Shown: piece after piece, positions 15,942-26,700 of the stretch
Numbering within the stretch: position 1 is the stretch's first letter
How the letters are laid out: each line of letters begins with the position of its first letter
Origin: Candidatus Acidiferrum typicum
GTDB taxonomy: Bacteria > Acidobacteriota > Terriglobia > Acidiferrales > UBA7541
Assembly (NCBI GenBank): GCA_002478115.1
Contig: DLMH01000020.1
Location: forward strand, 124,001-188,000
DNA: 64,000 nucleotides
Direction: 5' to 3'
Notes under the pieces: generated by a model
Databases searched by the model: none
Told to the model about the DNA's origin: nothing
What the model saw: only the letters and a program-made list of their open reading frames with translations
Position numbers and translations under genes: made by a program

Positions 15942-17423
15942 TTACTTCGGAGGCACAGGTTGTTGCTCTACCAGCTTGAATCGCTTCCTGTCGGTATCCT
16001 GCTGCCGTGACGCCTGCTGTGATTCTGAGAGGCGCTTTACCAGTGCCTGGATTTTGTCGCGTTCTCCACTCTGTCCGGAGTGCCGCAACGCCATGATGAG
16101 ATGGTACATCGCGCTCTGGTCGGAGGGGGCATATTGCAGCGCAAGCTGGGATTGTTCAATGGCAAGGCGGTACTGACCGGAAGCGAAGTACAAGCTGGCA
16201 AGAAGGTCCCTTGCTTCCACAAAATCTGGCTTTAGTTTCACGGCAATCAGTGCGGAGCTTATTGCTTCTCTAGAGGCGTTACTAGGCTTGTCGGATCCAC
16301 CCTTTTCAAGCAACTTGGCGAGCAGGTAGTGATGGAATGGGCTGTCTGGATGAGCCCTCAACTGCGAACGTACCTCCAATAATGCTTTGTCGGGATGATT
16401 CTTTTCCACTTCTGCAAGGTCCATGGCATATGAGCTTAGACTCTGCGCTGAATCAAGGCGCTCAGCCGTCTTGAAGTCGGCTTCCGCCTTCTCGTACTGC
16501 GCAAGTTGCGCATAAAGCAAGCCGCGGGAGATATATAAAGACGGATCGTCGGAAATGAGCTGCAGACCCGCAACGATCATATCGATCCCTACTTGAAAGG
16601 ACTCGTGATCGAGACAGAGCAGAGCAAAAGCATTATAGTAGTTTGCATTCGCCGGGCTCAGAACAATCGCCTGCCGTAGAAGAGACACTGCTTTGGGAGT
16701 ATCGCCTGCAGCCTCATATGCCTCGGATGCCAGGCTCAAGAGATCCGCGTCTGACTGGTCCGCGGCGAGTAAAGGCTCAAGTACTTTGAGGGCGGCATCA
16801 TTCTGCTTCGTTTCGACCAGTAAGACCGCGAGATCGTATTTTGGATAAGTGCGCTGCGGAACCAGCAAAGCAAGCTGTTCAAATACGGAGATCGCTTTCT
16901 GAGGCTGTTTCGTATGCTCGAGACAATAACCATATACTTCCAGTGAGTACGGATGATTTGCGATCACTTCCGCACTGAGAAGAAAATGGCCAATCGCAGC
17001 CTGGCAATTTCCCTGTCTTCCCTCAAGGATCGCGAGCATTTCGTGCGCGGTCTCATCTTTTGGATCAGCTTTCAATATCTTTCCGAGTAGCGGGATTGCG
17101 CGCTTATCCTGTGTCTGATAGAGGAGTTGCACTTTGCCTTTCAGAGCTGCTGCGTAGGTCGGAGAGAGACTCAGTGCCCTGTCAAAGGCGTCTAACGCAT
17201 CACGGTTGCTGCCCTTGATCGAAAGTACAATCCCTTCCAATGTCCAAAGCCGGAAGTCGTTGGGTGTCTCGTGCAAGGCGGATCTAGTAAGCTGTAAAGC
17301 TTGGTCGTACTCCTGAGAACGAATCAACGATTGTATCGACGCAATAGACACCTTGGTTGCTTGCCCTTGAGCAACGAAAGCTGCTCCCAAGATGAAAAGC
17401 ACCACGCGTCTGGTATGAAACAT
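15942..17423 (-). CDS. Exported TPR-repeat protein
   Basis: A 493-residue protein. The ATG at 17423 has GGAG twelve bases upstream and opens a signal peptide (MFHTRRVVLFILGAAFVAQG, cleaved near QATKV); ATG 17441 is a possible alternative. From residue 30 to the C-terminus it is a continuous series of tetratricopeptide-like units, for example DALDAFDRALSLSPTYAAAL and RLAIEQSQLALQYAPSDQSA, roughly twelve units. This suggests a periplasmic protein-interaction scaffold. It lies near a secreted FG-GAP/ASPIC-UnbV protein (19625-21388); the two families often occur together in Acidobacteriota, so they may work as a pair. No enzyme motif seen. Confidence 0.88.
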   Translation of the reverse strand: MFHTRRVVLFILGAAFVAQGQATKVSIASIQSLIRSQEYDQALQLTRSALHETPNDFRLWTLEGIVLSIKGSNRDALDAFDRALSLSPTYAAALKGKVQLLYQTQDKRAIPLLGKILKADPKDETAHEMLAILEGRQGNCQAAIGHFLLSAEVIANHPYSLEVYGYCLEHTKQPQKAISVFEQLALLVPQRTYPKYDLAVLLVETKQNDAALKVLEPLLAADQSDADLLSLASEAYEAAGDTPKAVSLLRQAIVLSPANANYYNAFALLCLDHESFQVGIDMIVAGLQLISDDPSLYISRGLLYAQLAQYEKAEADFKTAERLDSAQSLSSYAMDLAEVEKNHPDKALLEVRSQLRAHPDSPFHHYLLAKLLEKGGSDKPSNASREAISSALIAVKLKPDFVEARDLLASLYFASGQYRLAIEQSQLALQYAPSDQSAMYHLIMALRHSGQSGERDKIQALVKRLSESQQASRQQDTDRKRFKLVEQQPVPPK

Positions 17424-18094
17424 AGAACCGTCAATCTCCATGCGTGAACGTGAAGAACAGTGTAAGCGTTCGCTAGCAGGCGCCTTCAATGCTCAGGCAT
17501 ATGATACCCGTAGCCTAGCTGCGCGCTTTGCTGCCCGAACTCAGCCAACTGGCGCAGCGCCCAACCTGTAGCAATAGCGAAAGCCCGGCGCGGAACCGCG
17601 TTCCATGCGCTTTCACCAGCGTTGGAGAGTTCCAAAACTCCAGAACGAAGTATAAATCGATTGAAAGAAGGGTTGTCAAATATCTCCGGAGGAAGTAAAA
17701 GTTCATTTTGGATCTCAGCGAAATCGCCTCATTAGCTGGGGCTGGTGAAGACCGGCGGACCCTCGGCCAAATATGCTCGCTGCTGGGCGGAGACGCTGTC
17801 GGATGTGCATCGGACGCGTGCGCGGTGGTTCGCGGCGGTATTGTGTCAGATTGCGCCATTGCCGCCTCCGGCGAGCCAGCAACTTGCCGAATGCAGGAAA
17901 GCCAAATCGCGGAGAACGAAGTGAGAGGGAGTAGTGTCGTAGAAGCTGACCAGGAATGATCTCGATTGCGCAACTGGAACCGGCATGGCGCAGAATTGCG
18001 CCGCTTTTTGACCGCAGATGCGGGTCTGATGCTTCGAAACCGGCCCATGAGCGGTACAATTCGAGCGAATCAGTGTTGTGAAGGGAGATTCCTG
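17424..18094. other. Intergenic region between divergent genes
   Basis: No supported gene in about 670 bp. The longest open frame (17515-18048, minus) encodes an Arg/Ser/Pro-rich sequence of low plausibility. Promoters for the TPR gene and the trehalase-family gene should lie here; none is clear enough to name. Confidence 0.6.
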
Positions 18095-19456
18095 ATGAGA
18101 CCTGCAATGCCGAAGGCCCCTGCCTGCCAAATGTTGTTCCTCTTCCCGATTAGCGCAGTTGTTCTGGCATCGCTCCTGTTGTCCTCGGCAGTTCCTGCGC
18201 AGTCCAACTCCCCCGTCGGCAACCCGCAACTCTCGAAAGCTTCCGACCGAACGCATTCCCAATCTCTCCGTGACCGTCTCCTGCAGCTTAACCGCGATAT
18301 CAGCATGAAGGGATTGCACGACTTCCCGCAGTCCCAGGAAAAGCTGCTCACCGGTTACGCTTACGGAGAGTTCTATGATTGGGACCTATACTTCGAGAAT
18401 ATCTATCTGTCTTATTATGGTGTTAGCAAATTCGACTTTTCAAACTTAGGAGTGTTTCTCAGCCGCCAGGAGCCCGACGGATTCATTTCCCGCACCTTGG
18501 GTATCACCTATCCAAAGCCGAACCAAATGTTCAAGCCATTCCTCGCACAGCTTGCCGTCCTAGGATCGCAACAAACTGGTTCTTATGAGTGGCTGCGCGA
18601 GAAAGACTACGGCAAGCTACAGAAATACGTGGATCGCTGGTTTGCCTATGACGCGGACCACAACGGTCTTCCCACCTGGAACAGTTCCGACGCTAGCGGC
18701 ATGGACAATCAACTGAGTCGCTCAGGAGACCTCGACTCCTTTTCTGATGAGGGTGTCGACCTGGCGTGTTACCTGCTTCGTGAACTTCAGGCAATGGCCA
18801 TCATCTCAAGTGAATTGGGGAAGGCAAAAGAGCAGGCCGAATACGAGCATCACGCCAAGAGACTTGCGAAACTCATCAATGATGTGTTCTGGGATGAGAA
18901 GGATGGGTTTTACTACGACAGGAACGAGAAGACGGGAAAGCGGATACGCGTCAAGTCCATCGCCGGGTTCTTCCCGCTCTGGGCCGGAGTGGCAACCCCA
19001 GAGCAAGCTCGCCGCCTGGTGCGCGGGCATCTATTGAATCAAAATGAGTTTTGGCTTCCCTATCCCGTAGCCACCTACTCCAAGACCGAGCGCGACTTCT
19101 ATGAGGGAACCACCAAGGGCGAGTGCAACTGGCGCGGAAACTCCTGGATTCCAGTCAATTACATGATTTTCCATGGCCTGTTGCGATATGGCTACGATAA
19201 GGAAGCGCGTGAGCTCGCAGATAAGACCTACGCGATGGCGCTGGACAAGAACGCGGTGACTCGTGAGTATTACGATTCGCAAACTGGCCAGGGCTATGGA
19301 ATGAATCCCTTCTGGGGATGGTCGTCGCTAGCCTACGTCATGCCGCTGGAATACAGGCTTCACTACGACCCAACGAACCTGGCCGGTAAAGTGAGGCCGA
19401 TTCTTACCAAAAGCCTAGGTATCCGGTTTCCTGAAAGCGCCTCAACCAAGCCGTAG
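18095..19456 (+). CDS. Exported trehalase-family (GH37/GH63-like) glycosidase
   Basis: A 453-residue (alpha/alpha)6-barrel glycosidase. ATG 18095 follows AAGGGAG by seven bases and starts a signal peptide (LFLFPISAVVLASLLLSSAV, then PAQS). Family-like segments include GYAYGEFYDWDLYFENIY, DGLPTWNSSDASGMDNQLS-type repeats of aromatic and acidic residues, SIAGFFPLWAGVAT, and CNWRGNSWIPVNYMIFHGL, the last typical of GH63 and GH37 enzymes acting on trehalose, mannosylglycerate or glucosylglycerate. Catalytic Asp and Glu are probably in FYDWDLYF and in the EGTTKGE region, though I cannot fix them by eye. It stands alone between two minus-strand genes. Confidence 0.85.
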   Translation: MRPAMPKAPACQMLFLFPISAVVLASLLLSSAVPAQSNSPVGNPQLSKASDRTHSQSLRDRLLQLNRDISMKGLHDFPQSQEKLLTGYAYGEFYDWDLYFENIYLSYYGVSKFDFSNLGVFLSRQEPDGFISRTLGITYPKPNQMFKPFLAQLAVLGSQQTGSYEWLREKDYGKLQKYVDRWFAYDADHNGLPTWNSSDASGMDNQLSRSGDLDSFSDEGVDLACYLLRELQAMAIISSELGKAKEQAEYEHHAKRLAKLINDVFWDEKDGFYYDRNEKTGKRIRVKSIAGFFPLWAGVATPEQARRLVRGHLLNQNEFWLPYPVATYSKTERDFYEGTTKGECNWRGNSWIPVNYMIFHGLLRYGYDKEARELADKTYAMALDKNAVTREYYDSQTGQGYGMNPFWGWSSLAYVMPLEYRLHYDPTNLAGKVRPILTKSLGIRFPESASTKP

Positions 19457-19624
19457 GTTTCGTGGCTGGGCTTCGGTGAACCGGCAGACCTTGCTGTCTC
19501 CAGACATTCGTCATTGAGCGCGAGCCTTGCCGTTGCGTATATAGCCGTCTTTCGGTGGCGGTCGGATCCAGTCAACTGCTCCGAGGAGTAAACAGGCACA
19601 AGGCCGCCACAGAAACAGGGTCCT

Positions 19625-21388
19625 CTATTGGCGCGCCCAGCCCATATTCGGAATGATACCGTGGGCTTCCCGAATTGTAATGAGCTGATCACATTTGATA
19701 GCCGGGTATTTTTCCGTCAGGCCGCTCGGCCAGTAAATCACCAGATCCGCAGTCGTCGCTTGTCCAAGGCCAAAATGAAGACGAGAGTCGTTACACGAAT
19801 AATAACTCGACTGGCTTAGGACCGCCTGAGCCTGGGTCCGGCCGGAGTACCGGGCCAACACACGGGCGCCAATTGCGCTGCGGTTTGACTTTGTGCCGAC
19901 AAGCTTCAGTTTCAGCCAATGGTGTATTCCTTTCAAATCGTTTCGCAGCAGAGAAGGAGGCTCGTTCATATTCAGGATCAGAATATCCAGATCGCCGTCG
20001 TTGTCGAAATCGCCGAATACGCAGCCGCGGCCTGAGTGCGGTGTCGTAACACCCGGACCGGCATTGCCAATCTCCTCAAAGGTTCCGTTACCCAGGTTTC
20101 TGAAGAGAATGCGAGGAGACTTATTCGGATTTTGCGGGAGTTGTTTCTCGACCTCGGGGTACACGCTTCCCGTTACAAAAAAGATGTCCGGCCAGCCATC
20201 GTTGTCGAGATCGAAAATCCCCGTTCCCCAACTGGCGAAGCGGGTCTCAACGCCGAGTTTCGTCCGCAGAGTCCAGTCGTCAAAAGTGCCCGTGCCATCG
20301 TTGTGGTACAGCACGTCTGAGTCCTCGATAAAGTGGGTCTTGAAAATATCCAGATGGCCGTCCAGATCGAAGTCGCCGATACCCACTCCCATTCCCGCTT
20401 CTTCCCCTCCGTCATTGCTGAGAGCCACACCACGCGCAATCCCCTCCTCTTTGAATGTCCCGTCGTGCTGATTGATGAACAGGAGGCTGGGGGTCGAGTC
20501 GCTGGCAACATAGATGTCAGGCCAGCCATCCTCGTTGAAGTCGGCCGACACCACCGTCATTCCATAGCTGGGCCATGGCTTCGCAATGCCAGCCTCTGCG
20601 CTGACCTCGGTAAAGGTTCCATCGCCATTGTTTCTGTAAAGCGAATGCCGGCCGAAGGGAAGGCCCTTTGGACCGCAGTTGACCGGAATGCCCTTCCAAT
20701 TGCAGTTGACGCCAGATCCCGGCCTAGGAACGTGCTCGAAGTCGAATTGCAGGTAATTGGAGACAAACAGATCCAGGTGACCATCCCGGTTGTAATCAAG
20801 GAACGAGCAGCCCGTGCCCCATCTGACTTCGGAATCCACTAGGCCGGCTTCTTTGGTGACATCTTCAAACGTGCCGTTTCCAAGGTTGCGGTAAAGCCTG
20901 TTCTGGCCGTAGTAGGTGCAAAACAAATCCTCATAGCCATCGTTGTTGTAGTCCCCGATACACACACCGTTAGCCCAGCCAACTGCCTCAAGCCCCGCCT
21001 GCCTGGTCCCGTCGGTAAATGTTCCGTCCCGATTGTTCTTATAGAGACGGTTGGATGTTCCGGGAGGAGCGCCACCTAGCCTGGTTCCGCTGAGGAGGAA
21101 AATATCGATCCATCCGTCGTTGTCGTAGTCAAAGAACGCGCAGCCGCATCCATTCGCTTCGAGGATGTACTCCTTGTGGTCTACTTCTCCGTAGATAACC
21201 GGCGCAATCAGTCCCGCCGGGGCCGCAACGTCGGTAAAATAAGCGTCAAACGGGCGGCCGGATCCCGCGGGCTTCTTCTGAGCGGTTGTGGTCCGGCCTC
21301 CCATGCCCTGGGCAGCGCATCTTCGCGAGAACGTTCCAGCAAGGGCTGCCAAAGAAAGATGAAGGAATTTGCGCCGTCCTGTTTGCAT
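19625..21388 (-). CDS. Secreted FG-GAP/VCBS repeat protein with ASPIC/UnbV domain (CRTAC1-like)
   Basis: A 587-residue extracytoplasmic protein. ATG 21388 gives MQTGRRKFLHLSLAALAGTF, a twin-arginine type signal (RRKFLHL), so export is probably by Tat. The body has at least seven calcium-binding FG-GAP-like blades with DxDxDG cores (FFDYDNDGWIDIFLLSG, FGDFDNDGDLDILILN), forming a beta-propeller. The C-terminal 90 residues (NRSAIGARVLARYSG to VIYWPSGLTEKY) are the ASPIC/UnbV domain. Function is not established for the family; adhesion or surface-carbohydrate binding is usually proposed. A transposase-like fragment and a strong hairpin lie just upstream. Confidence 0.93.
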   Translation of the reverse strand: MQTGRRKFLHLSLAALAGTFSRRCAAQGMGGRTTTAQKKPAGSGRPFDAYFTDVAAPAGLIAPVIYGEVDHKEYILEANGCGCAFFDYDNDGWIDIFLLSGTRLGGAPPGTSNRLYKNNRDGTFTDGTRQAGLEAVGWANGVCIGDYNNDGYEDLFCTYYGQNRLYRNLGNGTFEDVTKEAGLVDSEVRWGTGCSFLDYNRDGHLDLFVSNYLQFDFEHVPRPGSGVNCNWKGIPVNCGPKGLPFGRHSLYRNNGDGTFTEVSAEAGIAKPWPSYGMTVVSADFNEDGWPDIYVASDSTPSLLFINQHDGTFKEEGIARGVALSNDGGEEAGMGVGIGDFDLDGHLDIFKTHFIEDSDVLYHNDGTGTFDDWTLRTKLGVETRFASWGTGIFDLDNDGWPDIFFVTGSVYPEVEKQLPQNPNKSPRILFRNLGNGTFEEIGNAGPGVTTPHSGRGCVFGDFDNDGDLDILILNMNEPPSLLRNDLKGIHHWLKLKLVGTKSNRSAIGARVLARYSGRTQAQAVLSQSSYYSCNDSRLHFGLGQATTADLVIYWPSGLTEKYPAIKCDQLITIREAHGIIPNMGWARQ

Positions 21389-21437
21389 TGTTCCGATCAA
21401 AACCTCATGAGAATTGCTCGCAACATGATACTCCCGA

Positions 21438-21554
21438 TGGCAAGTCGGCGCTGATGCTGGCTGCGGCAAGACTGCGCCACGTAGCCGGCATAAAGTGGGG
21501 CACGCGGCGCCATCAGGACATGAACCGCCTGGCCGAAGCGAGCGAAGCGGCATA
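21438..21554 (+). pseudogene. C-terminal fragment resembling a transposase
   Basis: Frame from 21438 reads ALMLAAARLRHVAGIKWGTR, then RHQDMNRLAEASEAA and stop at 21554. The AARLRHVAG-x-KWGTRR-x-x-DMNRL pattern reminds me of transposase C-termini, but I cannot assign the family. No start or upstream part is present. It is probably an insertion-sequence scar in the promoter region of the FG-GAP gene. Confidence 0.35.
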
Positions 21555-21573
21555 AACGCGCCCGTAAAAACTT

Positions 21574-21597
21574 TCGGCTCCCCCTCGGGGGAGCCGA
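21574..21597 (+). terminator. Strong GC-rich hairpin
   Basis: A near-perfect 10-bp inverted repeat, TCGGCTCCCC / GGGGGAGCCGA with a three-base loop, preceded by an A-run (GTAAAAACTT). It follows the transposase-like fragment by 20 bases and looks like its terminator, which also isolates the FG-GAP gene. Confidence 0.55.
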
Positions 21598-21829
21598 GCG
21601 CCACCAGGCCTTATGACTCAACAAATGTGCGAAAAACTCTGGACACTACCGACTACGAATTCGTTCTATCGAACCGGCTCTGATGTAGATGCTCACTCCG
21701 GACGCCGGTAAATGAACACGGTGCCTGCGCTTCACTTCGCCAGATATTGCTCGAAAATCGTCAGTACCGCCGCGGCGTGCTGTCGCTGCGAAATCAGGAA
21801 CCTGTGCAGAGGTTCCCTTGGTAAGTACT

Positions 21830-23146
21830 CTACCAGGAGTAAGCTGCCACGACGCGGGGAGGGCCTGGAACTGAATCCGTCACGCTAGTCTGTAGGACAA
21901 ATTCTAAATTCTTCGTCTGCCAGCCCGCGGGAACGCTTCGAAGACCCTGTTCCAGGAATTCTGGATTTGCGACAAACTCACCCGCCGCTTGCGTGCCTTT
22001 TTCTCCAATGCCCGCCACGATGATGGTGAACTGCCCGGTCTTCGAGTCCAGCAATCGGGCGACAATTGCAGTATCGTCGATCAGTTTCCCCTGCTTGTCG
22101 CCATGCTCTTCCCAGACTTGGCCGCCATTGGCCTGCTCTTGGATCATGTATCGCCCATCCTGCTCAACAAACACGAAGCGCAAACTCGATGTGATGTGCA
22201 TCGTCCACCTGTTATTGAAGGCGCCCACCACAACCGCGGGGGAGTTCCTGAGATCCTCGAATGAGCAATTCGAGCCGATTCGCACCTGGCTGGGCTTGCC
22301 GATCTTGCCGAGAAGAGCAGAGAGCGTCACGGCAGCGTATACGTCTCCACGTACAACTGAATAGTTGGTGTAGTTCCACAAGTCACTCCATAAGATGGTA
22401 TCTTGCGGATCCAAAGGAAGCAGGTTATTCGTCTTCTCCACTTCAGTCTGGAATGTGCCGGGATGGGTACGGGCGTACTTCTTAAACAAGGCATCGGTTG
22501 GTCTGTAAACCACAGGCGCGGCTAGGCAGATCAGCACTGGTTGTGGCGTTGCAAAGACGGGACTCCAAAATTGGTCCAGGGCTGACTTTTGGGCTGCTGT
22601 GTGGCGAAAAGCTAGAAGCGCAATTCCGGTACCTATCGCCAAAGCTGCACACATCGCCGCAATTGCCCAGTACCTTCTACTGTGCTTCTTGAGGTGACCT
22701 CCCGGTTCCGGCGAAGGGGGATGAAAAGGTGCGGTGCGCGAAGGTGCTACAGTCGAAGACTCCCGAAACAATGGGGAGTATGAGCCGAGCGGAAGCTCGA
22801 TGTGGACTAATGGATCAGTGGGCGTCGCCTGATAGTACTGCTCGAGTCTTCGGCGCACTTCTCCAGCCTGCACTCGCACCACCGGATCGTCTCCGGTGGC
22901 GTAGTCGTGTCGGCGCTCGAAGACTTCAACTCCTATGGTGCGCTCTTTCAGCGGCTCGGAATGCCCGTCAAGCCTGTGCTGGACGACGTACCTGAGGAAT
23001 TGCTTGCAACGCCCTGCGTTCCGGAAGAAGCGACTTTCCAGGATGTTGTCAAGCTCGTGGACAACCTGTTGCTTTTTCTCGGCCTGCAAGTGCAGGGGGC
23101 GGGAAGACGCAGCCTGATCGTCTGTTGATTCGCCAGATGCTTTCAT
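21830..23146 (-). CDS. Membrane-anchored transcriptional regulator-like protein
   Basis: A 438-residue protein of a kind frequent in Acidobacteriota. ATG 23146 starts MKASGESTDDQ after a G-rich ribosome binding site. Residues 20-120 (ILESRFFRNAGRCKQFLRYV, VFERRHDYATGDDPVVRVQA, EVRRRLEQYY) match the N-terminal winged-helix-like region seen in putative adenylate-cyclase-like regulators. A single transmembrane segment follows near residue 170 (YWAIAAMCAALAIGTGIALL). The C-terminal 240 residues would be periplasmic, with a ligand-binding-like alpha/beta pattern. It probably senses an extracytoplasmic signal and regulates transcription directly. Being divergent from the TonB receptor at 23779, it may control that receptor. 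Confidence 0.75.
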   Translation of the reverse strand: MKASGESTDDQAASSRPLHLQAEKKQQVVHELDNILESRFFRNAGRCKQFLRYVVQHRLDGHSEPLKERTIGVEVFERRHDYATGDDPVVRVQAGEVRRRLEQYYQATPTDPLVHIELPLGSYSPLFRESSTVAPSRTAPFHPPSPEPGGHLKKHSRRYWAIAAMCAALAIGTGIALLAFRHTAAQKSALDQFWSPVFATPQPVLICLAAPVVYRPTDALFKKYARTHPGTFQTEVEKTNNLLPLDPQDTILWSDLWNYTNYSVVRGDVYAAVTLSALLGKIGKPSQVRIGSNCSFEDLRNSPAVVVGAFNNRWTMHITSSLRFVFVEQDGRYMIQEQANGGQVWEEHGDKQGKLIDDTAIVARLLDSKTGQFTIIVAGIGEKGTQAAGEFVANPEFLEQGLRSVPAGWQTKNLEFVLQTSVTDSVPGPPRVVAAYSW

Positions 23147-23778
23147 CGATCCCCCACTGCCCCTATTGCGCATAGTATAGACGCAATCACACGGGGCATC
23201 TACTGGCAAGATTCGAATAACTGCGTGCACCGAACGTGGCAATACTGACACGCTCCGCCGGATCGTTTGGGGAACCAAGAACGGCGCCTCATGCGCCTTC
23301 CCAAATAGAGAGAGGAGTTGTGGGAAGGCCGCTTGATCGCCGTGGCCGGCGGGCGTTCAAAAGCGTTTACTGAATCGCGCCCTCCGATGCGAGACGCATT
23401 ATAAGCAAATTGAGCGGACGCCTGTCAAGAGGCCCGCCAAGCAAGCCCTATGCTCGGTCCAAGTTGTTTGTAGTGAATAGGTTGCTTCACTTTCTTACTG
23501 TAAAAATAGGGACTGTGTTTGATTCTTCGGGACCACTGACAAAGGTGCCAAGAGAGGCGGAATTCAGCAGCCCGTTACTGTAAGACACTGTACATTACTT
23601 GCTGTGTCCCACCGCCGAGCCTAAACTCCTCCGCAATCGGGAGCGGTTCATCCTTACGCGCCAGAATTTTGATGCATGACCAAATAGGTTCGCAGAAGCC
23701 TATCGTTTTTTCGGGGAGTGGGGGCAGATTTATCGTGGCCGCGGAAAGACTGCTCGCGAGATATTCAAAGGAGTCTCC
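23147..23778. other. Intergenic region between regulator and TonB receptor
   Basis: About 630 bp without a supported gene. It should contain the divergent promoters. TACTGTAA-like words recur (TTACTGTAAAAATA near 23495 and TTACTGTAAGACACTGTAC near 23575) and could be operator half-sites, but no perfect palindrome was found. Confidence 0.5.
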
Positions 23779-26700
23779 ATGACTGGCATGAAATATGCAG
23801 CAAAAATATCAATTCTCATAGTTCTCCTGTTGACCTTGGGAGGTTTACCGGCATTTGCCCAATTCTTAAGCGGAATTGAGGGGTCGGTACGAGACCAATC
23901 CGGCGGTCTAGTTGCGGGGGCCACGGTCACCGTTACGGATACCCGGCTTGGCATAGCAAAAACTCTCACAACCAGCGATGCCGGTTATTTCCGTATCGAC
24001 AGCATAGCCGCGTCCACCTACACAGTGCAGATCCAGATGACCGGCTTCAAGACCTTGGATCTGAAGGGCCTTACCCTTGAAGTTGGGGAACTACGAACTA
24101 TTGCCCCTGTACTGGAGGTCGCAACAGCGTCTACCGAGGTCACGGTTTCCGCTTCGGAGGTGGCAGTCGACCTGTCATCGGCGATAACCGGGGCAGTCGT
24201 TCTCGAAGATACCTTGGCGGAGACGCCGCTCACAGGTCAAAACGTCTATGGCCTGACGGCTCTGACGCCCGGAATGACGGGAAGCGCAGTGACCTCCGGG
24301 AACAATTTCACCAATGAGTATGCCATCAACATCAATGCTGCCGGGCTGCGCCAGGAACAAAACGGATACGATATAGATGGCGCGCAGACCAATACCCCGT
24401 CCCGCGGGGGCGGCACTTCCATCTCTCCCATGCCTGCCATCGTGCAATCCATGGAGGTCAGAACGAACGACTTCGATGCCCAGAAAGGAAGAAATGGCGG
24501 CGCCACGGTCGACGTTTTTACCGTTTCAGGCTCCAACCAGTTCCATGGAAGCATCGATTACGAGTTCACGAATAACGATCTGAGTGCGCGCACGAAATTC
24601 AATTCGCCGACGCTTCCGCCATATAAGCGCAACGAGGTAAGCGCCGCGATGGGCGGGCCGGCAATCAAGAACAAGTTGTTTTGGTTTGCCGCCGTGGACG
24701 TGCTTCGCTCCAGTTCCGCCAGCTCCGGTTCGGCCACGGTCGAGACGCAGGATTTCTATAACTGGGTTAAGGCCAATGAGCCTAACAGAGTGGCATATCA
24801 GGCCCTTACGCTGGCTCCGCCCTTGGCCTATGCAACCGCTTCCAGTCCCGGCATGCTGACAGTAGGCCAGATAGCCGGCAGTCACTTCCCGATACCGGTG
24901 GGCATCCTCTCCACTTTGGATGCGGTTGGCACTATAGATTACACTAACGTCTCTCCATTTAATGGATATCAGTGGGATTTCCGGGTGGACTACTATCCCG
25001 TCAAAAACGATCGCGTGTACGTGGATGCGATTCGGACCTACGACACCTCGGCAAGCACAAATGCGCGGCCCGCGTTTGCCGCCCCAAGCACAAACCATTC
25101 CGATTTTGTCAACATCGATTGGACACACACATTCTCCACGCATCTCCTGAATGAAGCAGGCGCAAATATCATTCGTCCCTATGGCCAGAACGGGGCAAGC
25201 CCGGCGTTTCAGATACCGAATATCAACGTAACCGGATTGCAGGGATTCGGAAACTGGGGACCGGGGAACTTTACCCAACAGACAGTCGGCTGGCGCGATG
25301 TCATGACGGCCACCGTGAAAACGCACACCCTCAAGTTTGGCTTTGAGCAGTTGAATATCCGCGAAAACGATGCACAAGGCGGTGCGTTCGATCGCCCAAC
25401 GTTCAACTTCGACAGTATACTCGACTTCGTCCAGGACGAGGCGCTAACGGAAAGCGGTACCCCGGTCGACCTTATAACGCACCAGGAAGCGCCCTATGAG
25501 CGGCAATACCGTGAACTTTATACGGGCGTCTTTCTCCAGGAGGACTGGAAGGTCATGCCGAGATTTACCTTGAATGCCGGCCTCCGGTACGACGTAATGA
25601 CCAATATGTTTTCCATGTATAGTCCGCCATTGACGAATTTCACGCTCGGACAAGGTTCGACCTTTAATGATCAGATCGCGAGCGGTATCGTCGGGCTAAC
25701 CACGAATCATGATGTGCAGAATCACAATTTATGGGGCGTGACGCCGCGCCTGGGATTTGCCTGGGATGTTTTCGGCAAGGGCAAGACAGCAGTGCGAGGC
25801 GGCTTTGGCATGTACTCCGATCAACCCCCGTACCTGCACATCACGGACCTGGTGGCAGAAAACCTGCCAAACTTTTATTTTCCGAGCCTGGACGTGCGGT
25901 CGGGGAATACCATTAATTTCCAGCTTTGCCAACCTCCAGCGGGTTTCACTATCTCCTGCCCCGTGTTGCCCACACCCAATGTCACGATTGACCCAACGAC
26001 GGGCGCACTCTTACTCAATGGTGTTCTCTCGCGTGCGGGTCTTGGAGGATATGCTACCAACTACAAAATGGCTCAAGTCGAGGCCTGGACCCTCAGCGTG
26101 CAGCAGCAATTGCAAAAGAACCTCATTCTTGAGCTGAACTATTCCGCGACGGCTGCCCATCACTTGCCGACGTACAATCAGGACCTTAACCGCTTTGCGG
26201 GAGACTTGATCCAAAACAATGGGAGCTTGACGCGCCTCAATCCTAACTTTGGCTCAATCCCCTACGCCACTTCCGAGGGCAACTCCATAGGCAACTATGG
26301 CAGTGCCACGCTAACGCGCCGCACCTCCCACGGGGTGACGTTTCGTGCCATTTACACCTATGGGAAGTCGCTGGATGCTCTGAGCAATTCGGCTTCATTG
26401 AGCGGTGGAGCAATCACATCAACCAATCAAAATGGTCCAATAATTGAGAATGGCAATTTACCGTTCCAGCGTGGCCGCTCCGACTTTGACATACGGCAAC
26501 AATTCACGGCCGATGGCACTTGGATAACTCCAAGCCATTACGACTCTGCCTTGAAGAGAAATCTTCTGGGTGGATGGACGTTCAGCGCCGTCTGGATACT
26601 GCAATCGGGCTTGCCCTTCTCCGTCTACACGAGCGCGGCTTTTGCGCCGGTCTGCGCCGCAAATCCAGCGGTTGGAACCCTGCCGGCGGGTGATTGCTAC

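Noticed and set aside
17515..18048. A 177-codon minus-strand frame between the TPR and trehalase-like genes
   Set aside because: Composition is unlike the real genes (Ser/Arg/Pro-rich), no start signal, no domain, and it covers the expected divergent promoters.
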